DNA from: Psychromonas aquimarina ATCC BAA-1526
Lineage (GTDB): Bacteria; Pseudomonadota; Gammaproteobacteria; Enterobacterales; Psychromonadaceae
NCBI RefSeq assembly: GCF_000428725.1
Contig: NZ_AUAM01000009.1
Span: 62,001 to 126,000 of the forward strand
Direction of reading: 5' to 3'
DNA: 64,000 bases
Positions 55,128-62,981 of the stretch are shown here, in pieces. Under the pieces are notes generated by a model. That model saw only the letters and a program-made list of their open reading frames with translations, did no database searches and was not told the origin of the DNA. Positions within the stretch are counted from its first letter, which is position 1, and each line of letters begins with the position of its first letter. Position numbers and translations under genes: made by a program.

Positions 55128-56267
55128 ATGGCTGAAAATGAAAACGGAACAGAGCGTTCCGAAGAAGCCACCCCCGAACGGCTTCGAAAGTCCAAGGAAA
55201 AGGGCCAGGTTGCCCGCTCTAAGGAGTTAGCGACGGCTTCAGTTTTGATTTCGGCTGCACTTTCCTTTCTGGTTTTCGGCGACAGATTAGCATACGAGCT
55301 GTCTGTGATGATGAAACGGGCATTTACTTTTGAGCGTGCCGCTCTATTTAATCCTGAGTATATGTGGCTGCATTTAACCGGCAGCTTTACCGGCCTGGCA
55401 CTGCCGATGTTCACTATACTGCTTATGCTTTTTGTTATCTCCATTTTAGGCAGTTCGTTATTAGGCGGCATGTTATTTAGTACCGAAGCCATGATGCCCA
55501 AGTGGAATCGTTTAAGTCCTGCCGCCGGCTTAAAGCGTATGTTAGGCCTGCAGGCCTGGGTTGAATTATTAAAGTCTATCTTAAAGGTGCTGGTGGTAAT
55601 CGGTATGGTATGGTGGATTTTGGGGGTGACTTTTGAACGGATCCTGCATCTGTCGGTTACTCCTTTACCGGGCAGTGTTTTTGAAGCGTTAGATATGATC
55701 TCCTGGATGTTCATTCTTCTGTGCTGCTCTATGCTGTTAATTGTTGCTGTTGATGTGCCCTATCAGATCTATAAGCATACTCAGGAAATGAAAATGACCA
55801 AGCAGGAGGTCAAAGATGAGTTTCGAAATTCCGAAGGTAAACCGGAAGTCAAACAGCGTATCAGGCAGCTGCAGTATGAAGCGTCACAGCGTAAGATGAT
55901 GGGAGATGTGCCCGATGCGGATGTTATTGTGACCAATCCGACTCACTATTCCGTGGCATTAAAATATGAGCAGGATGGCGAACGGGCACCTTATGTTGTT
56001 GCGAAAGGCGTTGATTTTATGGCACTTAAAATACGGGAGGTGGCACGTGAATATGAAGTGCCGGTGATGCAGACGCCGCCTTTATGCCGTGCGATTTATC
56101 ATACCACTGAGATTAATGAAGAGGTTCCAGAAGAGCTGTTTGTAGCGATAGCACAGGTGCTGGCATATATTTATCAGCTGGATCAGTTCCGTAAAGGGCG
56201 TTCCGGTCGTCCGAAAAAATTACCTGATGATCTGCAGATTCCAGAAGCTTTTCAATATAACGATTAA
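55128..56267 (+). CDS. flhB: Flagellar export switch protein FlhB
   Basis: 379 aa. Four transmembrane helices in the first 215 residues and a cytoplasmic domain with the self-cleaving NPTH motif (VTNPTHYSVAL, Asn about residue 270) that allows the switch from rod/hook to filament export on signal from FliK. The N-terminus ERSEEATPERLRKSKEKGQV is typical. The proline-rich end seen in enterobacteria is reduced. A 197-residue reading frame on the opposite strand is a shadow. Confidence 0.96.
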   Translation: MAENENGTERSEEATPERLRKSKEKGQVARSKELATASVLISAALSFLVFGDRLAYELSVMMKRAFTFERAALFNPEYMWLHLTGSFTGLALPMFTILLMLFVISILGSSLLGGMLFSTEAMMPKWNRLSPAAGLKRMLGLQAWVELLKSILKVLVVIGMVWWILGVTFERILHLSVTPLPGSVFEALDMISWMFILLCCSMLLIVAVDVPYQIYKHTQEMKMTKQEVKDEFRNSEGKPEVKQRIRQLQYEASQRKMMGDVPDADVIVTNPTHYSVALKYEQDGERAPYVVAKGVDFMALKIREVAREYEVPVMQTPPLCRAIYHTTEINEEVPEELFVAIAQVLAYIYQLDQFRKGRSGRPKKLPDDLQIPEAFQYND

Positions 56268-56340
56268 TTTATAGACGTTCGCTGTTTTTGGGACTTATTT
56301 ATTTAGAAGCTGTTCAAGTTATTGTCATTAAATGCGTACA

Positions 56341-56394
56341 CCTCCGGTACGGCTGTTGCATAATATAACTTCCAATATGGCTGCTGCGTAAAAT
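56341..56394 (+). repeat. Imperfect direct repeat upstream of flhA
   Basis: Two copies of a 26-bp unit, 56341-56366 and 56369-56394, match at 19 of 26 positions; the best-kept core is GGCTGYTGCRTAAWAT. They lie 70-120 bp before the flhA start in the 196-bp flhB-flhA gap. The 28-bp period and upstream place suggest paired regulator sites or promoter boxes. They are not sigma-54 boxes: the GG to GC spacing is 5, not 10. Confidence 0.4.
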
Positions 56395-56463
56395 AGGTAC
56401 TATGCATTTTTTGTGGCATTATCTGCTGTCATGGGGAACATTTGAAAATTATAGGGAATTAAC

Positions 56464-58560
56464 ATTAAAACGGTACTCACTTCAATATGGGCAAATAAAG
56501 CTAAAATAGCAGGCGGGCTTGGTACGCCTATTCTGGTTTTAGCTGCTTTGGGTATGGTTATTTTACCCATGCCGACTCTGCTTCTGGATATGTTATTCAC
56601 ATTCAATATTGCCCTGGCTCTGATTGTTCTGCTTGTCTCTATCTATACCAAAAAGCCGCTGGATTTTGCCGCCTTTCCAACCGTATTATTAATCGCAACC
56701 CTGCTGCGTTTAGCGCTTAATGTTGCCTCTACCCGTATTGTTTTGTTAGAAGGGCATCAGGGCGGGGCTGCTGCCGGGCATGTAATTGAAGCATTCGGCT
56801 CGGTGGTTATCGGCGGTAACCTGGCCGTTGGTTTAATTGTATTTCTTATTTTAATGATTATTAACTTTGTGGTTGTCACTAAAGGTGCCGGGCGAATATC
56901 CGAAGTTAGTGCCCGCTTTACTCTAGATGCAATGCCGGGCAAGCAGATGGCGATTGATGCCGATCTGAATGCTGGTTTAATCGATCAGGATCAGGCCCGT
57001 AAACGCCGTGAAGAAGTGACCATGGAGGCCGATTTTTACGGTTCCATGGACGGTGCCAGTAAATTTGTAAAAGGTGATGCTATTGCGGGCATTATGATCC
57101 TGTTTATTAATATTATCGGCGGTTTTATTATCGGCATGGCGCAGTTTGATCTGCCCTTTGCACGGGCTGCTGAAATTTACACTATTTTAACCATTGGTGA
57201 CGGTTTAGTTGCGCAGATACCCTCGCTGCTACTGTCGATTGCAGCCGCTATTACCGTGACCCGGGAAAATACAGAAGCCGATATGGGCGGACGTATGATA
57301 GGTCAAATGTTTGACGATCCTAAGGCTTTAATGATCACTGCAGGAATTTTACTGGTGATGGGAATCGTTCCCGGCATGCCCCACCTGGCCTTTTTAACTC
57401 TAGGCGGGATAGCTGCCGGCGGTGCATACTGGCAGCTTAATCGAGTCAAAAAACAGGCATCTTCCGATGAGCTGGCGCAGGAAACTGCTGTTGCAGCTGC
57501 GGGTGAGCAGGCTGAGGTTAAAGAACTCGGCTGGGATGATGTGCGCAGTGTTGATACAATCGGATTAGAAGTGGGTTATCGTTTAATCCCTCTGGTTGAT
57601 AAAAGTCAGGGCGGAGAACTATTAGCCCGTATTAAAGGGGTGCGCAAAAAACTCTCTCAGGAGATGGGCTTTTTGATCCCGCCTGTGCATATTCGCGATA
57701 ACCTGGATTTAGCACCCAATAATTATAATATTTCCCTGATGGGCGTGAGCTGCGGATTTGCTGATATTTATCATGATAAAGAGATGGCCATTAATCCCGG
57801 GCAGGTTTTCGGTCCTATTGACGGCGTTGCTGGAATAGATCCGGCTTTTGGTCTTGAAGCTGTGTGGATAGAAGAAGTACAGCGTGAGCAGGCCCAGGCA
57901 TTAGGTTATACTGTTGTGGATACTGCAACGGTTGTGGCAACACATCTGAGTCAGATTTTAAGTAACCATGCAGCGCAGTTATTAGGGCATGAAGAGGCGC
58001 AGAATTTACTGGATTTATTAGCTAAGAAGCACCCTAAACTCGTTGAAGGTTTAGTACCGGAGATTCTTTCGCTGAGTACTGTTGTAAAAGTACTGCAGAG
58101 TTTATTAAATGAAAATGTAGCCGTAAGGGATATTCGCTCGATTGTGCAGACCTTAGTTGATTACGGGCCGCGCAGCCAGGATGCCGAGGTATTAACTGCA
58201 GCCTGTCGTATTTCATTAAAACGTATGATAGTTCAGGAAATTATAGGTAATGAGCCGGAACTGCCGGTTATCACTCTTTCCAATGAACTGGAACAAATAT
58301 TGCATCAGTCGATGCAGGCAGGTGGAAGTGATGGTGCGGGCATTGAACCCGGGCTTGCTGAAAGAATTCAAAACTCACTGGTTGAAGCGTCGCAGCAGCA
58401 GGAATTATTGGGACAGGCCGCTGTATTATTAACCTCTGGCGTATTGCGCGGTACGTTAGCTAAATTTGTTAAACATACAATTCCGAGTCTGCATGTACTT
58501 TCTTATCAGGAAATTCCTGATGATAAACAGATAAAAATAATTAGCTCTATTGGGCAGTAA
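56464..58560 (+). CDS. flhA: Flagellar export platform protein FlhA, probable ATT start
   Basis: 698 aa if started at the ATT at 56464, the usual FlhA length. FlhA is the export ring that takes substrates from chaperones; it has about eight N-terminal transmembrane helices and a large cytoplasmic domain. The conserved start of helix 1, GGLGTPILVLAALGMVILP, is encoded in frame upstream of the first TTG (56548) and ATG (56554). An in-frame stop at 56452 limits the gene. Between them there is no ATG, GTG or TTG, but AGGGA lies 6 nt before ATT 56464. Other motifs: ARFTLDAMPGKQMAIDADLN, FYGSMDGASKFVKGDAIAGI (FHIPEP signature area). Gene identity is certain; the start codon is an inference. Confidence 0.9.
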   Translation: MKTVLTSIWANKAKIAGGLGTPILVLAALGMVILPMPTLLLDMLFTFNIALALIVLLVSIYTKKPLDFAAFPTVLLIATLLRLALNVASTRIVLLEGHQGGAAAGHVIEAFGSVVIGGNLAVGLIVFLILMIINFVVVTKGAGRISEVSARFTLDAMPGKQMAIDADLNAGLIDQDQARKRREEVTMEADFYGSMDGASKFVKGDAIAGIMILFINIIGGFIIGMAQFDLPFARAAEIYTILTIGDGLVAQIPSLLLSIAAAITVTRENTEADMGGRMIGQMFDDPKALMITAGILLVMGIVPGMPHLAFLTLGGIAAGGAYWQLNRVKKQASSDELAQETAVAAAGEQAEVKELGWDDVRSVDTIGLEVGYRLIPLVDKSQGGELLARIKGVRKKLSQEMGFLIPPVHIRDNLDLAPNNYNISLMGVSCGFADIYHDKEMAINPGQVFGPIDGVAGIDPAFGLEAVWIEEVQREQAQALGYTVVDTATVVATHLSQILSNHAAQLLGHEEAQNLLDLLAKKHPKLVEGLVPEILSLSTVVKVLQSLLNENVAVRDIRSIVQTLVDYGPRSQDAEVLTAACRISLKRMIVQEIIGNEPELPVITLSNELEQILHQSMQAGGSDGAGIEPGLAERIQNSLVEASQQQELLGQAAVLLTSGVLRGTLAKFVKHTIPSLHVLSYQEIPDDKQIKIISSIGQ

Positions 58561-58573
58561 CTGGTTGTAACAA

Positions 58574-60037
58574 ATGAAAATTAAACGTTTTTTTGCAAAA
58601 GATATGCGTACAGCAATGACCGAAGTGAAAGAGGTGTTAGGACCTGACGCGGTTATAATGTCGAATAAAAAAGTGGTCGGCGGTATCGAAATTGTAGCTG
58701 CTGTTGACTACCAGGCGGAGCAGGCATCAGCAGAAAAAAATCAAGCAAAAGACGAGCTGTTCGGCGCTTTGCAGGATGATAATGTGCAGTTATCTTCGCA
58801 GGGAAATCAAAAACCTAAAACACCTCTTAAACTGCAGAAAAGTACGCGTAATGGTGCTAAGGACAGCGGTGAAGATTTTGCTAAATCACTGAATTCATTT
58901 TTTGGTAAAGTAAATGCGCAGCAGGCTAAAAATAAAGTGCAGAAAAAAGCAGGTAGATCCGATCTGCCTGCATTTTCAGTCCCCGAGACGAAAGGTGCTT
59001 CGGGACTAAATCAACCAAAAACGCTTGCTGAGCAGCAGAACTGGGCTGCCCGGAACGAGGTAAAACAAAATAATGCTCCTTCACGGCGCAGTGCTCCCGT
59101 CGGCCGCAGCAATGATAATAAAGAAATCGCTAAAATCGGTGCCGAGGTGGCTTCTTTACGTAAGCTTTTAGAACACCAGGTGTCGGGACTGATGTGGCAG
59201 GAGATGGAGCGTAAAGAGCCGATTCGAGCCATGGTCATTAAGTGGCTGAGTAAAGCTGGATTTTCAGATGATGTCGCGGATCAGCTTGCAAGTTATATTC
59301 CGGAAGATGCTTCTGCCACTGAAGTTCAGCAGTATATACAGGCCTTATTACAAGATAAAATTTATATCGGCAGCAATGAAATTTTAGCTAAAGGCGGGGC
59401 TATCGCACTGCTGGGGCCTACAGGGGTTGGGAAAACCACTACAATTGCTAAACTTGCAGCACAGTTCGGGATGAAATACGGTGCTGATCAGGTCGCATTA
59501 ATTACAACAGATACTTACCGGATAGGCGCGCATGAACAGCTGGCCACCTATGGTAAAATTATGGGCTGTTCAGTGCGTGTTGCAAAAGATGCGGATGAGC
59601 TTTCAGAAATTCTTTACCAGTTTAGAGAAAAGCGTCTAGTGCTGATTGATACTGCCGGTATGGGACAGCGGGATGTCAGGCTGTCAGAGCAGTTAGAGAC
59701 GTTAATGCGTAACAGCCGTGTTAATATTCAAAGTTATTTAGTGATTTCGTCAACATCGCAGCGCAGAGTTGTTGAAGAGGCGATTGCTCACTTTAAACGT
59801 ATTGCACTGTCCGGCTGCATCTTAACTAAAGTTGATGAAAGTATCGGCTTAGGTGAAGTGCTGAGCGTCACTATGCAGCATGCGCTGCCGATTTGTTATG
59901 TAACAACCGGGCAGCGGGTGCCTGAAGATATTGAAATTGCCAAAACTGAAAATTTAATCGGCGGCACATTAGATATGATGAATAATATTTTTGAACAAGA
60001 ACAGCACCAGTGGCATAGCGGCTTTGACGGCGAATAA
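58574..60037 (+). CDS. flhF: Flagellar polar-placement GTPase FlhF
   Basis: 487 aa. SRP-type GTPase that places the flagellum at the cell pole. N-terminal basic B domain (KIKRFFAKDMRTAMTEV), a long low-complexity linker (about 65-190), N domain, and GTPase G domain with G1 GPTGVGKTTTIAKLA (about 280), DTYRIGAHEQLATYG, G3 DTAGM and G4-like TKVDE. It lies directly before flhG, its regulator, the order found in polar-flagellated bacteria. Confidence 0.96.
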   Translation: MKIKRFFAKDMRTAMTEVKEVLGPDAVIMSNKKVVGGIEIVAAVDYQAEQASAEKNQAKDELFGALQDDNVQLSSQGNQKPKTPLKLQKSTRNGAKDSGEDFAKSLNSFFGKVNAQQAKNKVQKKAGRSDLPAFSVPETKGASGLNQPKTLAEQQNWAARNEVKQNNAPSRRSAPVGRSNDNKEIAKIGAEVASLRKLLEHQVSGLMWQEMERKEPIRAMVIKWLSKAGFSDDVADQLASYIPEDASATEVQQYIQALLQDKIYIGSNEILAKGGAIALLGPTGVGKTTTIAKLAAQFGMKYGADQVALITTDTYRIGAHEQLATYGKIMGCSVRVAKDADELSEILYQFREKRLVLIDTAGMGQRDVRLSEQLETLMRNSRVNIQSYLVISSTSQRRVVEEAIAHFKRIALSGCILTKVDESIGLGEVLSVTMQHALPICYVTTGQRVPEDIEIAKTENLIGGTLDMMNNIFEQEQHQWHSGFDGE

Positions 60038-60071
60038 GCTTTTTCTCACGGTGAATTAACAATTTTATATA

Positions 60072-60953
60072 ATGAGTAATATAATGATTTCAGATCAAGC
60101 AAGCGGCTTAAGAAGAATGAAAAATAATCAAGTGAAAGTAATTGCCGTTACCGGCGGTAAAGGCGGTGTGGGAAAAACAAATGTGACTTTGAATATGGCC
60201 GTTTCACTCGCGCAGAGAGGTAAACGGGTGTTAGTGCTTGATGCCGATTTAGGTCTGGCTAATGTGGATGTTTTATTAGGCATTCGTGTCACTAAAAATC
60301 TTTCTCATGTTTTGTCTGGTGAATGTACCCTGGACGAGGTAATTGTTACCGGTCCTGACGGCGTGATGATCATCCCTGCGACATCGGGGACTCAGTCTAT
60401 GGTTGAGTTGAGCGATATTGAACACGCCGGCCTGATCCAGGCTTTCAGTTCACTGCAGACGCCGATTGATATGCTTCTGATAGATACAGCTGCCGGTATT
60501 TCAAATATGGTGGTCAGCTTTGCTCAGGCAGCTCAGGATGTATTAATGGTAGTATGCGATGAACCGACCTCTATTACCGATGCTTACGCGCTGATCAAAA
60601 TATTAAGCAAGCAGAACGGTGTCTACCGCTTTAAAATTGTTGCCAATATGGTGCGTAGTTTACGTGAAGGACAAGATTTATTTACTAAACTTACCCGTGT
60701 GACAGATCGTTTTTTAGACGCTTCTTTAGAGCTGGTTGCCTGCATTCCCTTTGACGGTAATGTTCGTCAGTCTGTACGAAAGCAGAAAGTTGTTGTACAG
60801 GCCTTTCCAAAAACACCGGCATCTCTGGCATTTAAAGCGCTGGCGAATCGTGCCTGTGACTGGCCGATACCGCATCAGCCGGGCGGGCATCTTGAATTTT
60901 TCATTGAGAAGCTGCTTCTTAATGATATTGATGCAATGAGTGAGTTTTCATAA
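60072..60953 (+). CDS. flhG: Flagellar number regulator FlhG (FleN/MinD-like ATPase)
   Basis: 293 aa. MinD-family ATPase that limits flagellar number. The N-terminal DQASGLRRM is the DQAxxLR motif that activates the FlhF GTPase. Deviant Walker A GGKGGVGKTN, Walker B VLVLDADLGLANVD, and a C-terminal membrane-targeting helix (LEFFIEKLLLNDIDAM). The stop is followed directly by the GTG of fliA. Confidence 0.95.
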   Translation: MSNIMISDQASGLRRMKNNQVKVIAVTGGKGGVGKTNVTLNMAVSLAQRGKRVLVLDADLGLANVDVLLGIRVTKNLSHVLSGECTLDEVIVTGPDGVMIIPATSGTQSMVELSDIEHAGLIQAFSSLQTPIDMLLIDTAAGISNMVVSFAQAAQDVLMVVCDEPTSITDAYALIKILSKQNGVYRFKIVANMVRSLREGQDLFTKLTRVTDRFLDASLELVACIPFDGNVRQSVRKQKVVVQAFPKTPASLAFKALANRACDWPIPHQPGGHLEFFIEKLLLNDIDAMSEFS

Positions 60954-61658
60954 GTGATAAAAGCGCAGGGCTATTACAATAATACTTCTGATCTAATTGA
61001 GAAACACTCTGAATTAGTTCAAAAAATAGCCTATCATTTAATGGCTAGGTTACCGGCGAGCGTGCTGATTGATGACTTGGTGCAGTCCGGTATGATAGGG
61101 CTGTTGGAGGCTGCGCGAAACTTTGACAGCACTAAAGGTGCAAGTTTTGAAACCTTTGCCGGCATTCGTATTCGCGGTGCGATGTTAGATGAAATGCGCA
61201 GAGGTGACTGGGTGCCTCGTTCAGTGCATAAAAACAGCCGCAATATTGCCGGTGCAATCGCAGAGGTTGAAAAGCGCAGCGGTTGTGATGCTAAAGAAGT
61301 TGAGATTGCCAGGCAGCTTGATGTCACGTTACCTGAATACCAGCAGATGCTGCGTGATGTGAACTGTGCAAAGCTTGTCGCATATGAGGATCTTACCGGT
61401 GCTGAAGACGGCTTATCAGGTGAGCCGGTCAGTCATGATGCCGTTTTTCATGAAGTAAGTGAAAATGAATTTTCAAACAAGCTTGTGTCTATGATAAAAC
61501 TGCTGCCTGAGCGGGAAGCCTTAGTGCTGTCATTATATTACGATGAAGAATTGAATTTAAAAGAGATTGGTTTAATACTTGATGTAAGCGAATCGAGAGT
61601 AAGTCAAATTCACAGTCAGGCACTGCATCGCTTGAAAGCTAAAGCACATGCTGCCTAG
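60954..61658 (+). CDS. fliA: Flagellar sigma factor FliA (sigma-28)
   Basis: 234 aa with a GTG start abutting the flhG stop; GAGTGAG lies shortly upstream. Sigma factor for late flagellar and chemotaxis genes. Region 2 is visible as LPASVLIDDLVQSGMIGLLE and FETFAGIRIRGAMLDEMRRG, with DWVPRSV following. Region 4 is LPEREALVLSLYYDEELNLK with helix-turn-helix SESRVSQIHSQALHRLK. FlgM is not in this window. Confidence 0.95.
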   Translation: MIKAQGYYNNTSDLIEKHSELVQKIAYHLMARLPASVLIDDLVQSGMIGLLEAARNFDSTKGASFETFAGIRIRGAMLDEMRRGDWVPRSVHKNSRNIAGAIAEVEKRSGCDAKEVEIARQLDVTLPEYQQMLRDVNCAKLVAYEDLTGAEDGLSGEPVSHDAVFHEVSENEFSNKLVSMIKLLPEREALVLSLYYDEELNLKEIGLILDVSESRVSQIHSQALHRLKAKAHAA

Positions 61659-61815
61659 AATATAAACAATATTGATAATTTGACAAGATATGAGTCACAG
61701 TTGAGCTAAGAAGGCGGCAAATCGTGGTTTATTATTGTATATTTTTTAAATATTTACTTATGATTTGTTTTAAGTAAGTAAATTAAAGAGATAAATTTTT
61801 ACTTAGGGGAATGTT

Positions 61816-62199
61816 TTGGACAGAAATATGAAGGTACTAATTGTTGATGATTTTTCAACAATGAGAAGAATAATCAAGAATTTATTACGAGATCTTGGTT
61901 TTACAAACACTTTTGAAGCTGATGACGGCAACACCGCTTTGCCGATGCTGAAAGAAGGGGATTTTGAATTCGTTGTAACAGATTGGAATATGCCGATTAT
62001 GCAGGGAATTGATCTTCTCAAGGAGATCCGCAAAGACCCTAAATTAAAGCATTTACCTGTTTTAATGGTAACAGCTGAAGCAAAAAGAGAGCAGATTATT
62101 GAAGCTGCTCAGGCCGGCGTAAACGGTTATATTGTTAAACCTTTTACCGCCGGTACGTTAAAAGAAAAACTGGATAAGGTTTTTGAACGATTAGGTTAA
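61816..62199 (+). CDS. cheY: Chemotaxis response regulator CheY
   Basis: 127 aa with a TTG start at 61816: AGGGGA lies 5 nt upstream, and the next in-frame ATG (61828) is too far from it. Single receiver domain with acidic pocket Asp11/Asp12, phosphorylation site Asp56 (VTDWNMP), Thr in VTAEAKRE and Lys in YIVKPF. CheY-phosphate binds FliM to change flagellar rotation. The 157-bp gap before it contains A/T-rich DNA with an inverted repeat (TTACTTA...TAAGTAA) and probably a promoter, so the che genes may be partly independent of fliA. Confidence 0.94.
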   Translation: MDRNMKVLIVDDFSTMRRIIKNLLRDLGFTNTFEADDGNTALPMLKEGDFEFVVTDWNMPIMQGIDLLKEIRKDPKLKHLPVLMVTAEAKREQIIEAAQAGVNGYIVKPFTAGTLKEKLDKVFERLG

Positions 62200-62211
62200 A
62201 AGGGGATGGGT

Positions 62212-62970
62212 ATGGCACATGAATTAACGCCGTTACTGTCACTCTCTCAAGCAAAAGCACTAGTCGCTCATTTAGAAGCTGATGAGATAAACGCCGCAAA
62301 TGAAATTGTTGAGAGTGTAAGTAAACCAGCATCAGAAGAAGATAGCGTTGTTTTTTACAAGGTTGGTGAATTAACTCGAGAACTGCATGACGCATTAGTG
62401 AGCTTTCAAAACGATACTCGCTTAGTGGATATGGCTGGCCAGGATATTCCTGATGCTAGAGAGCGTTTAAATTATGTTATCGAGATGACTGATAATGCGG
62501 CCAATAAAACCATGGATGCAGTTGACACCTGCCTGCCTATTGCCGATAAACTTATTGAAGATCTTGAGGCTGTAACCCCAAGCTGGCAGGGACTTATGAG
62601 CCGAGATTTAGCATTAGGCGAGTTTAAGATCCTGTGTCATCAGATTGATGCGATGATTAAAGAGTCAACAGCCAGTGCATTAAATTTAAGAACTTCTCTT
62701 ACTGATATTCTAATGGCACAGGATTTTCAGGATTTAACCGGGCAGATGATTCGACGGGTAATCGAATTGGTGCAGGAAATTGAATCAAAATTAGTCGTGA
62801 TCTTGACTGTATGTCACCCCGGAGATAAGTATTCCGGCGATGAAACAGCTGCAGATAGTACGAATAAAGATATTAAAGCTGAAGGGCCCATCATAAACGC
62901 AGAAGAGCGGGATGATGTTGTAAATGGACAAGATGATGTTGATGATTTGCTCTCTAGTTTAGGATTTTAA
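62212..62970 (+). CDS. cheZ: CheY-phosphate phosphatase CheZ
   Basis: 252 aa from the ATG at 62212, chosen because AGGGG lies 6 nt before it; an ATG at 62206 directly abuts that site. Long four-helix-bundle protein removing phosphate from CheY. The catalytic region MAQDFQDLTGQMIRRVIELV carries the conserved Gln (QDLTGQ). The C-terminal DDVDDLLSSLGF is the CheY-binding peptide. Starts 12 bp after cheY. Confidence 0.95.
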   Translation: MAHELTPLLSLSQAKALVAHLEADEINAANEIVESVSKPASEEDSVVFYKVGELTRELHDALVSFQNDTRLVDMAGQDIPDARERLNYVIEMTDNAANKTMDAVDTCLPIADKLIEDLEAVTPSWQGLMSRDLALGEFKILCHQIDAMIKESTASALNLRTSLTDILMAQDFQDLTGQMIRRVIELVQEIESKLVVILTVCHPGDKYSGDETAADSTNKDIKAEGPIINAEERDDVVNGQDDVDDLLSSLGF

Positions 62971-62981
62971 GGAAACGGAAA

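Noticed and set aside
55121-55714. 197-residue open frame on the minus strand inside flhB
   Set aside because: It lies wholly inside the well-supported flhB gene, has no ribosome site or recognisable motif, and is a shadow frame.
56440-56460. Sigma-54 promoter upstream of flhA (TGGCATTATCTGC near 56434)
   Set aside because: The GG to GC distance is 8 rather than 10, so it does not meet the strict spacing.
56548-58560. flhA start at TTG 56548 or ATG 56554
   Set aside because: Either would cut off the first half of conserved transmembrane helix 1, and neither has a ribosome site; the ATT at 56464 gives the normal length.
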